A stretch of DNA of 64,000 bases from Spirogloea muscicola (GCA_009602725.1 WELB01000167.1:66239-130238); one strand, 5' to 3'. Shown: positions 12,229-24,299, counted from the stretch's first letter. Notes: generated from the sequence alone by a model not told the origin. Numbers and translations: made by a program.

Positions 12229-13400
12229 GAGAGGAAGAAGAAGTGGCTCTCCCAATGGGGGCAAGGGCTGTGAGAAGCCAGCCCGAAAAGAATTGACAAG
12301 GTTCGAAGGGGCCAAACTACGAGCTAAGCAGCGACTGCGGGGCCTGAAGAGGCTATCTATGGCAGAACGGGGGAGGATGGACCGCTCAGTAGTTACAAGT
12401 AAGGAGCCTGACATATGGATAGGGCTGACCGATAATCAGTAGCCAGCGGTTAGCGGATGATGTAACGGACAATGCCCATACATACCAAAATTCTGTGGAT
12501 TATGGGGGGGGGGCAGACGAAGACGTGAGCGTAGACGTGAGCCTTGAACGCGGGTTTGAAAAGGGGGGGTTGGAGAGTGACCGGCCTTGGGCTGATGTGG
12601 CGCCCCGCTGGCGGCGGCGGGGCCTTGGGCCCCGCTCCACGCCAGGGGGCCGTTGGAGCGGCGCATGCTGCGCACGGCGCGGCGCCACAGGCCTGTGCTG
12701 CACGACGAGCTGTGGTGAGGCTAGCTCACCTTACCAGTCGGGCAAGCGACCACGGGTGACGTTGGACAACGCGCAAATCGAGAAGAAGTGGCTCTCCCAA
12801 TTGGGGCAAGGGCTGTGAGAAGCCAGCCCGAAAAGAAGTGACAAGGTTCGAAGGGGCCAAACTACGAGCTAAGCAGCGACTACGGGGCCTGAAGAGGCTA
12901 TGGCAGAACGGGGGAGGATGGACCAGTCAGTAGTTACGAGTGAGGAGCCTCAAATCCGACAGACTAGCTGCCGGAAAACTATCCCCAAATCCACGTAGCG
13001 GCGCGCGACGGCGACGAGGCACAACTAAACCAGGGCCCGCCACACAGGAGGAATGGCGCGCCCTTAGAAGAGGGGCTGGCCAAGCCAGCCCAAAAGTATG
13101 GACGATATCCAAAGCCAAAGAAGGTGTGCCGAAAAGAAAAACTACACAACGGGACACGAGACGATGCATATGGAAGCTCAGTATACGCGAGTGAGCAACA
13201 TCAGGTCTGAGTGACGCGCTGCAGGAGAGGAAGCTCTCCGGCGAGACCCTGGGGAACGAGGGCCTGGGGCCGGCGAGAGGCACGCCCGGACGGGAGGCGG
13301 CCCCGCCAGCGCGGCGGGCGGCGGGGAGCGAGGGCGACGCGGACGGGACCCCCCGCGCCCGGCCGTTCGAACTCGGCGCGCCCCGCCCCGCACCGCGCGC
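12229..13400 (-). mobile_element. Three 3' ends of a LINE family in a row (minus orientation)
   Basis: Three LINE 3' parts lie head to tail. The first (12412-12229) and second (12953-12778) UTR blocks are direct repeats of about 175 bases, nearly identical, so recent. Upstream of the second, the reading frame ends SDLRLLTRNY-stop (stop at 12927). The third frame ends SDLMLLTRVY-stop (stop at 13178), followed by its own UTR (13177-13050). Each UTR ends with a GGGCTGGC...CAGCCC hairpin and a CACTTCT-like tail. Between the first and second copies (12413-12777) is GC-rich sequence I cannot assign. The rest of the LINE coding region is missing. Confidence 0.7.
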
Positions 13401-14084
13401 GCTGCGCGCCACGGGGGGGCCCTCCCCCCTCCTCCTTCCCGTCCATCCTCCTCCCACTTCCAAAACCCCTCTTGTCCGCCGTTGTTTCTCTCTAATCTGG
13501 AGGCGCTTGGTCTAAACCCCCTTTTGGGCTGGACTCTCGTTTCCTAACGTCGAAATGCGACTTCTTGGACTGGCCTTCTTGGATCTGGTCCACGGCTGGC
13601 CTCTCACATCTGCTGGCGTCGCCCGCAGCCGCCAAATGGTAGCAGCAGACTCCCACTGTCTTTCCTCCGTTCCTTGCCTTAGATTGGAAGAGCTGTTCGT
13701 GTCTCTCCTATTTCCCCCATCATCACAGCCGCCGGGGTGCTTCCACGGCCATCGCCCCCTGCAAAAAGCTGCTCTCCCTCCTCCCCGGCATCCCCCCCGC
13801 CCAGCCCAGGCTCCCAGCTCCGCCGCCGGCGCCGCCACCCGGCCCCGCCCCTCCACTCCCCCTCCACTCCCCCGCCGGCGACGGCTCTGCAGGCCCTCTC
13901 AGCTGCTGCGCGCCGCCGTGACTTGGGGTCGCTATTGGCGGAGGCGGAGGCGGCGGCGGCGGCGGCGGCGGCGGGGGCGGCGGGCCATGCTGGCGCGCTC
14001 GAGGACGAGATGCCGGAGCTGACGGCGCTGCGCGCCGCGCCGCGAGCGACGGCCCCTCAGGCGGCCGGCCGGCCGGGCTGCGCC
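13401..14084. promoter_or_regulatory. Promoter and leader region of the UDP-apiose/xylose synthase gene
   Basis: This GC-rich 0.7 kb precedes the synthase start. It holds C-rich stretches and a GGC run (about 13937-13985). An in-frame ATG exists at 14010, and the frame remains open back to 13737, so the transcript and protein might start earlier. No TATA box or other clear motif is seen. Confidence 0.4.
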
Positions 14085-17000
14085 ATGGGGAGCATGGGCC
14101 ACGGGGTGGTCAATTTGGACGGCGTCCCCGTGCAGTCCCTCAAGGTACGTCGCTTCGCCGCACACCTTCCACTGGCAATGCCAGGCCTTCTCTTATGCTC
14201 CTCCTGCGGTACTGTGCCATTGACGTCCTCGAGCCGCCGGTCCAGCCATTCTCCAGCTGGTCTCCAGCTCCGGCTTCAGCTCCGGCTTCCCCTGCTTGTG
14301 GAACGACCGTCACCTTCTGGCCGCTCTTGGCTTGCTCGGAGGCAAGAGCGAGAAGAAGCCAGCCAGCAACTCTGCTGAAGTGTTGGCTGAGCACGCAGAT
14401 ATATCTCACGAGCTTCCTCCTGTCCCATGATGCTGCTCCTGCAGATTTGCATGATAGGAGGCTCGGGCTTCATTGGCTCGCACCTGTGCGAGAAGCTCAT
14501 GTGGGAGACGCAGCACTCCGTGGTGGCAGTGGATGTCCACAGCGACAAGATCGCACACCTCCTAGGAGGAGGTCATCCCTGGAGCAGTCGCATAGAGTTC
14601 CACAAGTTCAACATCAAGCACGACTCCCGCTTGGAGGGCTTGATCAGAGAGTGCGACATGGTGAGAGGCTGGAGGTCAGAACATCTGCGTATTTGCATTC
14701 TCCTTGTATGGATTACCTACTTGCTTTTGGTTTGCCACTGGGAAGTGTTGCCTGACTAACCTATGTTTTCAGCACCTGTTTCCCTGGTCTGCAGACTATC
14801 AATCTGGCCGCAATCTGCACGCCAGCAGATTACAACACGCGGCCTCTAGACACCATCTACAGCAACTTTGTTGATGCACTGCCCGTGGTGAGTAGATTAA
14901 TTGTTTGGACGTTCTAGTGTGAGCATAACATGATTGACCTTACCAGCCCTGCATTACAGTCTCCTTAAGTAGAACACCATCCAAACTAGGCCTTTGTTGG
15001 AACTGCCACAGCTATTTTCCAATAATGATGTCCTGCTGTGATGTTCTTGTTGAGCTGCATTGTTGTAATACCAGATAGAGTGCACTTTGACAAAAGAAAA
15101 TGCTTGCTCGGTGAGATGCTGTGAGGTACATGAAGCTGAATGTCATGTATGAGCTTGCACGGTCGGCAGGTAAGGTACTGCACGGATTACAAGAAGCCAC
15201 TTATTCACTTCTCGACATGCGAGGTTTATGGGAAGACAATCAGCAGTTTCTTGCCAAGAAATAGTGAGCAGCGGAAGGTACCTGAAGATCTGCACTTTGT
15301 GTCCCACCCTCTATCTGAAAGAGTTGGTAGCCAGGAGTTTCCTAGCTACCTTGTCACGAGGTGTCTTCCACTGCAGGCACCATGCAGCGATTGCTGGTGC
15401 CAGTGCTTACTTGTGAAAGCTTGATCGGTGGACCTCTGGTATTGCCGCTGATAGTCGTGCAAAGGATTGCTTCAGATCAACTTTGACAGGAATGTGAGAG
15501 CAGTTATCGGGCACTTAGAGCTACAGCTAGCACTTGCAGTTGGCTGTGGCCCTCTATTTTGATTAGCAGCCACTATTTGTAGCTTCACGTGGTAATTTTG
15601 GTCTTGCAATGCTCTTATTTGCAGGACCCTGCCTACTATGTTCTGAAGGAGGATGAGAGCCCATGCATATTCGGGCCAGTCGAGAAGCAACGATGGTCAT
15701 ATGCCTGTGCCAAGCAGCTCATTGAGCGGTTGATCTTCGGTAGGGTGCCCTTCACTGACTGAGGGCTTAACAGTGAGCAGATTAGCAGTTGCTGGTACAT
15801 AGTCAGCATGTTCTTTGCTGGCTTGCACAAGGGGGAGATACCGAGCGTAATCATGCTGGTCCTTTCATTTGCAGCTGAGGGAGCAGAGAATGGCCTACAG
15901 TTCACTATTGTACGGCCCTTCAATTGGATTGGGCCACGCATGGACTTCATCCCTGGCGTCGATGGAGAAGGGGTTCCTCGTGTCCTTGCATGCTTCAGCA
16001 ATGTGAGCCCCAGAATTTATAAGGACCTATAACTACTGCTTGTGGAATATGCCACAAGCTCCTGAATAGGCATGTCTTGTCTCAGATCCTTAGTGTGGGA
16101 AGGAGAGGCCTTGCGTCATTGATATTTATAAACATCATTTTGCTTGTCATAATAGCAATATTGCATTAGGACCCTGGAGACCATGTCCAAGCCAAGGTTT
16201 GTCGATTAAGTTGAATTACAAATTGCAGACCACCCCAACTTGTCTCTCCTCCAAATTTTGGTTCAGAATCTTATGAGGGGGGAGCCCCTTAAGCTGGTCG
16301 ATGGAGGCCATTCACAGCGCACCTTTGTGTACATAAAGGATGCCATTGAGGCAGTTCTGCTCATGATTGTGGGTGCCTCATGCTCGTTGCCCTTGACAGA
16401 GAGAGTTGCTGATTGTAAATGTGGTTACGAAATGATTCCGTTGCTCAGGGTCTTTGCGGCCGTGAAAAGCGTGATAATCAAGCAGACATTGAGATGTTCT
16501 GGGATTATAACAACCCTAGCTCTCTGCTACCTTTGCAGGAGAATCCTGCTCGGTCTTGTAATCGCATCTTCAATGTTGGTAACCCAAACAATGAGGCAAC
16601 TGTGAAGGAACTGGCTGAGCTAATGACAGAGGTAAGATTCTCATTAGAGTAGTTGTGCAGGTCGATGCAGACAGACAAGGACACTTGGTCTCGCAATGCG
16701 ATGAAGTCCTTGGAGAGATTGGTTCCTTGCTTGCTGCGGATAGGCTCTTATCTTTAGCTAGCTGATTCTGACAGATTACTGACTCTTCTTGTGCAGATCT
16801 ACTGCCGTGTAAGTGGGGAGCCTATGTTAGAGACCCCTACAGTGGATGTGTCCTCCGAGGACTTCTACGGACAGGGCTATGATGACAGTGACAAACGTAT
16901 ACCAGACATGACCATCATTCAGGAGCAGCTTGGTAAGCATCCCTCAAGCCTTTGAAATATCACTGGTTGCTGACAGCAATTTCAGTCAAACTCTGTGGAT

Positions 17001-17215
17001 CTGGCTTGCCTAGCAGAATGCATAATTGCAATCTTGAGTGTTTGTCCTACTCATTCTCAGTACAGGGATCATTCGAGGTTGTTTTGTTGGTTGTTGCAGG
17101 TTGGCAGCCAAGCACCAGCTTGGAGGAGCTCCTGGACGTTACCCTCACTTACCAGCATACAACATATGCTGCAGCTGTCAAGCAAGCCATGAGAAAGACG
17201 ATGGCTACAACGTGA
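14085..17215 (+). CDS. AXS: UDP-D-apiose/UDP-D-xylose synthase
   Basis: The enzyme converts UDP-glucuronate with NAD+ into UDP-apiose and UDP-xylose in the cytosol, feeding apiose- and xylose-containing wall polymers. Ten exons read 14085-14144, 14445-14660, 14795-14887, 15170-15277, 15625-15739, 15875-16002, 16267-16368, 16539-16631, 16797-16932 and 17100-17215. They give 388 residues, as in land plants (about 389). It is an extended SDR: NAD-binding GGSGFIGSHLCEKL, catalytic YACAK, and the two cysteines known to matter in AXS, in AAICTPADYNTRP and HFSTCEVYGKT. Further matches are FTIVRPFNWIGPRMDFIPG, RTFVYIKDAIEAVLLMI, FNVGNPNNE and the C-terminal LTYQHTTYA. The ATG at 14085 gives an N-terminus like plant AXS; 14010 is an in-frame alternative. 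Confidence 0.97.
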
Positions 17216-19400
17216 GACGTGGCCACAGTGACCTAGGCCAAGGTGATTCTTACTTTGAGTTGTCCTTTGTTGGGAGCAATTCTCTTTGTTCAAGCTCATT
17301 GCGCATGTTCAGTGTCAGTCATGTCTGCTGAAATTTAGTCTATCATTCAGAGTTGTCCCTCCACGTGAAGCAATCTGATTTGATTATCTTCCTCAGATCC
17401 TCTGATTGGGTGGCTCAGGCCAGCGGCTCCAGAGTGACATCTGGCAATGACGTCACAGCCCTGGGTGACCTTTGCGGCTGAGCAGCAAGATTTGCGAGCT
17501 ATACCAACCTGGCGGCTGTATTGACCCCCTGGCTTTTATAATTGCAACGAAAGAGAGGTAGTGAGTAGGGCTACTGACCTCAATCAGGGGCCATTAGGGA
17601 GCCCCATATTTAACAAATTTCATACACCCCTGGCAGTGATGCTTGCTGCAATTTTTGCTCGTAGCGTCACTTTCCTCTACTTTCAGGACTGCTGCTCCCC
17701 AGGTTCACATCGTGTGGCAAACATCTATGGAGCCTGCTCCAAGTAGCCTGTAAGATGCTTATGTGTGACCATGACTAGGTGCAATTTCGTACCACCTCTG
17801 CATCTTGTGCTAGCAGTTGTGCTGTCAATCGAGGTAGGCAAGAGATACACAAGTTGACCGAGTGCCTGCTGGCCTCAAAAAGCTTTCAGGGCCTCCTCCT
17901 TTTAGGATGACTCTCACAATTGGCCCACCCCACCCAGTATTAGAGCAATTTACCCCCTTAGCACATGCCAGCTCGCTCGTGTGACTCTAGGTGTGGATCA
18001 AGCAGCAGCGAGTTGTAAATGTGCAGCCTGGATGGAAAACAACCTCAATCTCAGCTACAGGCTGACTCGTATTTGTGAATGAGGTTGAGGAAGCTGGATG
18101 ATGATCAATGTAATGAGCAGCCGACGGGTGGACACTAAAGAGAGTGGCTTTCAAGGGAGCAGTGCCAACGAAGTTCAGTGTCTGCTCTTCACAACAAGCT
18201 GCTCCTGATGTCAGCAAGTACACCTAGTTTTAGCACAAGAAAGGCTACACAAGCAGTGCTCTGCCAGTTGAGGCAGTAATGTGGAAAGCGAGTCGAGGAA
18301 AACGAGTCAGGCCAGAGGCAACAGTCAGGCTCTACCTCCCCAGGTCGCTTACTGGGAGAGATGTCAGTCATGTTCCGGATCGTTAAGCTGGGCTACTAAG
18401 TCGCGAGGGGGACGCTTACATGCTTGTTTTACCACCAAAGCTGGTCTCCGGAGAAGGAATTGAGCAGACCGTCCAGTGCACTAAATGTTGGCAGCAAGTG
18501 TTGTCCCATATCGTCACGAGCCAGAGGATTCAGCAGCGGAGAAGTGTTGAGGTGCAGGCAAAGGGCATAAGCCTTGAGCTTCACAGGGCAGTGTCAATGG
18601 TGTCTATCCCCAAAGCGCCCTGAGGGCTCAGCACATTGTTAGTAAAAGGTGCTGAGGGTTAGCCCAGCAGGAATGGTAAGTTTGTGAATCGAACATATGC
18701 AAGCTGGGGCTCAATGAAAGCAAGAGCAACCTCCACACGATAGCGCCTCATCGTAAGGGGGGTGATGGGTGAGGAGGGCGAGCAACGGGAATGGCCAGAG
18801 CTGAATTGGAGCAGAGCTGTCGTTCTATTGCAGCAAGCCTCATGCCCAGCATTGCAGCTAGGTGGTGCCCAGCCAGCGCCAGTATGGCCGCCTTGACCTT
18901 GTCGGAGATTCACAAGGCGGCGGCCTCCTGCATCATCACACATGTTGTCATAATCTTCATCACAGTTCCTACGAAGCCAGGTGGCGGGGGGCCGCAAAGC
19001 ATGCCACAGTGTGAAGCACTGCCAAAGCAAGCACGAGATACATCTAACCAACTTCTGCAGGATGTCATCTTGGCCTCGTTATGGCAATCACGGGGCCTAT
19101 ACGAGCGATGGGTAGACCTCTTGTATATCCTTGCCCAACATGCCAAGGCACGGGTAGCGAGCAGCATTCGTAGCAACCCTTGTCCACGTTTGGCAACCTG
19201 CCTTGCGATGGTGGATACAAATATGCTTGTCGGTTTGTCTGGAAAGGCTCAGGCAAGCGCGACGCGCTGGCTGTGCTCTTTCCTCTGCTCGTGAATTCTT
19301 GCAGGCGCGCCAATCATTGCATCTGGGAAAGGATATGCTGAGCCTAAGTACAACGACGCACTTGCTATGATGGATGATGGATGATGAAGACAGGTCCAAT
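17216..19400. other. Unassigned region downstream of the synthase gene
   Basis: No gene could be built here with confidence. TGTAA, the usual green-algal polyadenylation signal, occurs near 17750, about 530 bases after the synthase stop. On the minus strand two stretches look protein-like: 18223-17987, ending FHPGCTFTTRCCLIHT-stop, and 19060-18659, with KVKAAILALAGHHLAAMLG and a further piece VEVALAFIEPQLAYVRFTN. They could be exons of one decayed or unrecognised gene. No family is recognised. Confidence 0.35.
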
Positions 19401-19429
19401 TGGACTCCCTCAACCCATAGGTAACCATG

Positions 19430-19860
19430 TAGGTAAAGAGCTGGGACACGGGCGGCGACTTGCGCCCAGCTGCCCACGTATGCGGCCCTGCATGCGCGGA
19501 CAAGCTGTAAACAGCCCAAGCCACCGCAGCTGATGGACGGCGATGCCTTTTGCAGAGCAGCCGGTCTTAACAGCTGGAAATCAAAATCTATGTTTGTATA
19601 GTGGCGTATGTGACCCGTGGATCTACTTGGCTTGAGGGCGGCCACGCTCGCCATGAAGCCTGTGTCAGATATTACGTACGTCACCAGCGCCTCCAGAGAG
19701 GGAGGGGGTCAGCCGGACCGAGGTACTGCAGACACTGCATTATGCTCTTGGTGAGCACAGCAAGTGCCAGCTGAATGATCTGCAGTTCGGAGTGGCAGGC
19801 CGCTGGTCTAAGGTGCTCCTGCAGCTGGACTCGATGCTTCCCCACGAGAAACGCTGCTCG
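19430..19860 (-). mobile_element. LINE fragment, region between reverse transcriptase and endonuclease
   Basis: On the minus strand the translated pieces VQLQEHLRPA and CGGLGCLQLVRACRAAYVGS match the copy at 35.1-36.3 kb (LQEHLRPA; GGLGCRSVARACEAAYLGS). Neither a start nor the rest of the LINE is present here, so it is a decayed internal fragment. Confidence 0.6.
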
Positions 19861-20980
19861 GAAAGTGATGGAACTCGGAGGAGTCTGATACCCTGAGGGC
19901 AGCATCAGAGGGACTGATAAGCCTCGCGGGGACCAGGCGACGTGCTTCTCTGCACACTGTCGAGTTGAGGAGACCAGCTGCTGTTGGGAGGTGGCGACAT
20001 AACGTCTTCCAGGTTGCCATGGCGCATGTGTCGAGGATGACCTTGTCTCGCGCGACGTACTGTCACACACACAAGCAGAAAACCTCAAGATGGTTCTCGC
20101 GCCAAAGAGGCACAAGATCGCAACACCACTGTCCCTCGGATCGGCATCCATGTTCTCAGTGAGGTAGCGGTTGTTAGCTTCGAGGCAGCAGACATCTGAG
20201 AAGGCAACAAGGGTGGGACAGGCCATGTCCTTTAGACTGCTTGAATAGCTTGATGAATCTTCTCTCAAGCGAAAAGTCAGACAATGTCGTACATGTTCGT
20301 CCAGCACAAGCACCACACTGCAGCCACCACCCAGCTTCTCGTAGGCCAACATCATAAAGTCTTGATGACAATCAAGAAGCAGATGAAGGGATTTAGCGCA
20401 CCTCTCTAACTTGCTGGGCGCGTTCTGCGGAAATGTGAGCGGTGCCCACCAGGTACACCTCCGCAGCAGTCCGCGCAGCTGCGCAGGTACGTCAGCGTGC
20501 CGTCCGCAGGAGCCTGGCTGCTGGCAGAGCTGTGTGCACTGGGGCCGCCACGGCTGTCCCACAGTGCCGTCGTGCGCCCTTGCCAGGCGCCGCTGCCAGG
20601 GACCCCGACATTGGCCAGTACCAGGCCACGAATGACCAGCCAGCCTGCGGAGGTCACCAGGCTGCAGCCTTTGCCGTTTCTGGGGCCGCCTGTGGAGAGG
20701 CTACTGGCTTGACTGCCACCAGCATAGCTTCCCAGAAGGCCACCCTAACGTCGCATCTGCTGTGGCCGATGCTGCCGCCGACGCCGGCGAGGCGATAGAT
20801 GGCACCCGTGCACTCCTCGTCAGAGCTCTGTGCTTGCGTCCAACACAACGATGAGATGCTGATGGAGTGTGCTGGGGGAGAGCAGCGAGTACGAGGAGCC
20901 TTGGCCCTACTACAGCCACCGAGCTGTGGTGATCATTAAGCGCAGTGCTGCGGCTGCTAACGCTGTAAAGCCGCGAGTAC
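19861..20980. other. Unassigned region with long minus-strand open frame
   Basis: A minus-strand frame (20562-19681) is open for 293 codons, but its 3' third is LINE sequence and the rest resembles nothing I know. Pieces such as LAYEKLGGGCSVVLVLDEHV look protein-like. Another minus stretch near 20657-20406 (AGWLVIRGLVLANVG) does too. A decayed host gene or unknown transposon part are both possible. Confidence 0.3.
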
Positions 20981-21990
20981 TTGCCGGCTCTGTCTCTCAT
21001 GCGCAGCGGGCGCGCCTTTTCTCTGTGTAACGCTGTCTCTCTCTTTTTCGCGCTGCCGTCTCCTCAGGTTAGCTCAACCATTGGTCTGATGCAGCTCGGA
21101 GCAACTCTGGCGACAGTGTCTGTGAGCTTGAGTAGCGTCTCAGGAGTCCCAAAGTCGATACGCACGGGGCGCTGGGCGCTCGGTGGCTCGAGCTGCTCAA
21201 CCAGCTCTCTCGTCACGCCATTGCCCGCCGCTTCCATGGGGAGCCGGTGGACTCCCATGCAGCAGGGTCGCTAGCGCAGGTGTACCGCATGCGCTTGGCC
21301 GTCTCGCTGCAGAGGTCTATGGCCCGCGCGCTGCACCTGCGTGCAGGCAGAGCCCTCGCTGCAGCCTCTGGCTCTGGCCAGGGGACCCGCTTCCAGGAAC
21401 CCAGTCTCTCTGACCTGAGGCTGGTTACGGAGGCCTATAAAGGTCCAGCATCGACACACATCGCTGGCCACGCAGTGGGCAGTGCTGAACAAAGAAAGTT
21501 GCAGCACTACTCCGATTACCCCCGATGTGATCAGCTTCCTGCCAGCAGCAATCGACATCTTTGGCTGCTTAGGTCCTCGTTTCCTTATTCTCCTTCAAAA
21601 CATAGCCAATCTAGGCTACACACGACATGCAGATGTGTTCCCGGCTGAGATGGGCTTGCCCGCTACTTATCTGTCGTTGTTGCGACGACGACTTTTGGCC
21701 TGTTTGCAGCGTGCTCAGGCTAATGCTTTGCACCAGAAAGCTGGGCGAGCTCTAGTTGGTGGCAGAAGGGCTTCGTATCTGCCATCTAGTATCCAGGCAT
21801 CGGTTAGCGACCTTCATGTTTTGACCCGTGGTTTCTGAGCGGGTCAATCTACCGTAGGTTATGTAGGTCTTAAGATGTGCTTGCCTTTGTACTTGGCCAT
21901 TTGGCCTTCGTTTGTTTCAAATACACGAAATTCCCTCTGACCTGAGGCTGCTTAGCAGGGGTTACTGAGTGCTTCGTAGCTGCTTCGTTT
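20981..21990 (+). mobile_element. LINE C-terminal fragments (three, plus strand)
   Basis: The first (about 21150-21432) reads LNQLSRHAIARRFHGEPVD, then VYRMRLAVSLQRSMARALHL, ending SLSDLRLVTEAYK. The second (about 21640-21838) ends VSDLHVLTRGF-stop. A third short end (about 21930-21968) reads SDLRLLSRGY-stop. The same C-terminal pattern recurs at 13.0, 26.2, 26.4, 52.1 and 52.7 kb. All are 5'-truncated, as usual for LINEs. Confidence 0.65.
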
Positions 21991-22026
21991 CTTGTCAAAG
22001 CCCGTTTTGCTCAATCGAGGCACCAG

Positions 22027-22467
22027 CTACGGGGTAACGAACAGGGCACCCATTCGAAGCGCAGTAACGAAAGCCCAAGCCCATGCCCATTCACGAAAAC
22101 GCGCGGCCAGATAAAGTCCCCCGGTTTGCGGCAATTGCAAAAATTGCAGCAAAGAAGAGCACAACACCACCAAGTCCAAAGACAAGAAGAGAAAGCGCGA
22201 GGTGCGCATGATGGAAAGGGAGGCCAAAGTATGCCAGTACACTGTTTTCATTTCTTCTCGGGCAGCCTTCTCACAGCCTCCGCCTCTTTTGTGAGGACCA
22301 CTTTCTTTCTTGTACAAACAAAGAAACAGATATTTCAATGCAAGGCAGAGACCAGCCCAGAAGAAATCAACAAGGTCTGTCAGAATGAACAAGGTTCCAA
22401 GGGCCCGCTGAGGATAGAATAAACGAAGGATAAGTAGGAATAGCTTTTCCACGAGAGCATTACTCAA
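22027..22467 (-). CDS. Hypothetical hydrophobic open frame, uncertain
   Basis: A 146-codon minus-strand frame with several strongly hydrophobic runs (for example TDLVDFFWAGLCLALKYLF and FLFLSLDLVVLCSSLLQFL) that could span a membrane. It overlaps a LINE-like 3' hairpin tail at 22256-22312 on the other strand, which argues that the frame is accidental. I recognise no family and see no clear introns. Confidence 0.2.
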   Translation of the reverse strand: MSNALVEKLFLLILRLFYPQRALGTLFILTDLVDFFWAGLCLALKYLFLCLYKKESGPHKRGGGCEKAAREEMKTVYWHTLASLSIMRTSRFLFLSLDLVVLCSSLLQFLQLPQTGGLYLAARFREWAWAWAFVTALRMGALFVTP

Positions 22468-22819
22468 GCACTGGTTACACTTGACCTCCTAGTGACCTCC
22501 CTGAGGACCCTCTCAGCGCTTTCTTCGCCATCCAAACGCGCTGCGCACCTGTCGGCGGTCTGCAGAGGGGGCCCACCAATGTCGTGTCTACGTAGCTTGG
22601 CTTGAGCAACTTCTCTATGGGCGAGCAATTCTGCAGACGCACCCGCGCCTACAGCACCTTGGAGCGCGAGCTACACACCCTCGCCCTGCTACTCCGGCGC
22701 AGTAAGTGTATGGCATGGTCGCTAGCCCGCCATTCACAACCTTCAAGCTGCCAGCTGAGTGCCAGGAACCCCGGCACCACTCAATACACACTCCATTGCC
22801 CTTTGTGATGGTAGTGCTT

Positions 22820-24070
22820 GGACTTCCACAGGGGTGAGAAAGTGCACCCGGGGCCCTGGTCAGCCTGGCCATCGGCGCACATTGATTAGACCTGGCTGGG
22901 GACGATGAAGGCCAGCAGATGCTCAAGATCCTTGCTACAAGGTGCAGTACAGACGGGCGCTATAGCATGAGCGTATTGTTGAGGGCTTCACTCAGTGACT
23001 GCCACTCCTCGCAGATCATGGCACAAGGATAACATCTAAGCTTTGATCACCACCCGACTATTCTTGATTGACGTTTGTATTGCCTGCACAGCGCACGTGG
23101 CCATATCTAGGCTCCTGCTCCGGTTTGCCTCCCTGCGCCCTCCTACCACTCACTATTACCGTAGCCGCAGCCACAGGTGCGGCTAACGTCAACCACGCTA
23201 CACAGAAGTTCGTGCTTGCAACCACCGTCACCAACACAATATTGTTACATGCACCCCAGTGACCAGCATGAGCACCATGCATGTTAATCAAGAGGTAAGT
23301 CGAATCGCATACTCTTTGACAGACTACAGTAAGAGCCTTCCAAGCAGTGGTCAATGACCACTTATTCTTGGCTTCTGCTTAGAGCAGAAGTATAAAGTAG
23401 CAAACTAAGTATTTGCACTACAGTGCAAGCAGTCAAGCAGTCACAGCCCCAGCTGAAGAGTGCCATGTCAAGTAGACTAGTACCTCCAAAGTTGAGAGAT
23501 AGAGCCTTTTAGATAGAAAATGAGAGATATACACTGCTGCAAGTCAGCCATAGGGGCCCAACTTCAAAGGCTCATCGCTTCTGCAGGCCTGTGACAACCC
23601 ATCAACACCTCAACCATTCATCAACAGACTTTTTCGAAGCTTCGTGGTATGGTGGCAGGGTGCATTGCATATTGCAATAAGAGCAGAGATTGTCATCAGC
23701 TTCATGGCCACATGCAGACCAAATCGCATTCATTCGTAGTCTTCTCTACTCTCTATCATTCTCAACTCTGCTCTACATACATGGCTGTCCTATCAGAGAC
23801 TTTCAACACAAGTCACGAAGTGGACCAGATGTCCATGGCATGCATCTCAGCTCTTTCAGTAGTGAAAGACGAGTGTCAGAAATTGCACCTGGGGCCCTGG
23901 TCGGCGTGGTCATTGGCGCGCATTTGATTGACTTGGCTGCCGACGAGCAAGGCCAGAAAGCCGCCCAAGACCACTGATACCAGGTGCATCACAAACGGGC
24001 GTTGTTGCTTCGGCGCATATTCAAGGGCTTCACTCAGTGACTGCCACTCCTGGCAGATCGTGGCACAAGT
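22820..24070. repeat. Diverged direct duplication of a 190-base block (22820-23030 and 23876-24070)
   Basis: The two blocks share long identical runs such as GGGCTTCACTCAGTGACTGC and GGGGCCCTGGTC, in the same order and spacing, about 1,050 bases apart. Only the second keeps a long minus-strand frame, so the first looks like its decayed copy. Confidence 0.7.
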
Positions 24071-24245
24071 ATTGAGCTTCATGTTGGGGCCCTCAGCGGT
24101 GGCGGTTTCTGCAACTGCACAATCGCAAGCAGTATTTTCAATCGCAACACCATCATTTTGTAGAGACGTTAGGAGGGCTGCGGAGCTTCTTAACCTTGCC
24201 AATTAGCTCAATCGCACTTGCTCTAGTGATAGGCTGCATATGCGC
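23058..24245 (-). CDS. Hypothetical small membrane protein gene, exon structure unclear
   Basis: On the minus strand an ATG at about 24242 starts MQPITRASAIELIGK with a possible GT donor after it. A frame at 24202-23876 carries ICQEWQSLSEALEYAPKQQR followed by a membrane-span-like VMHLVSVVLGGFLALLVGS. A further frame at 23354-23058 has a second hydrophobic run (NIVLVTVVASTNFCVAWLTL). I could not join these with consistent phases, so the gene model is a guess. No family recognised. The duplicated block at 22.8 kb suggests a second, broken copy. Confidence 0.25.
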
Positions 24246-24299
24246 AGCAGTGCTGCTTGAAGGAAGCCCGCTGGTGCCTTAAGAAGCCTGCTGATGCCC

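Noticed and set aside
11190-12442. Long open frames across 11.2-12.4 kb
   Set aside because: Mostly undetermined bases; they carry no information.
22027-22467. Firm call of a multi-pass membrane protein
   Set aside because: Only one hydrophobic frame, overlapping a LINE tail on the other strand, with no homologue recognised; kept only at low confidence.
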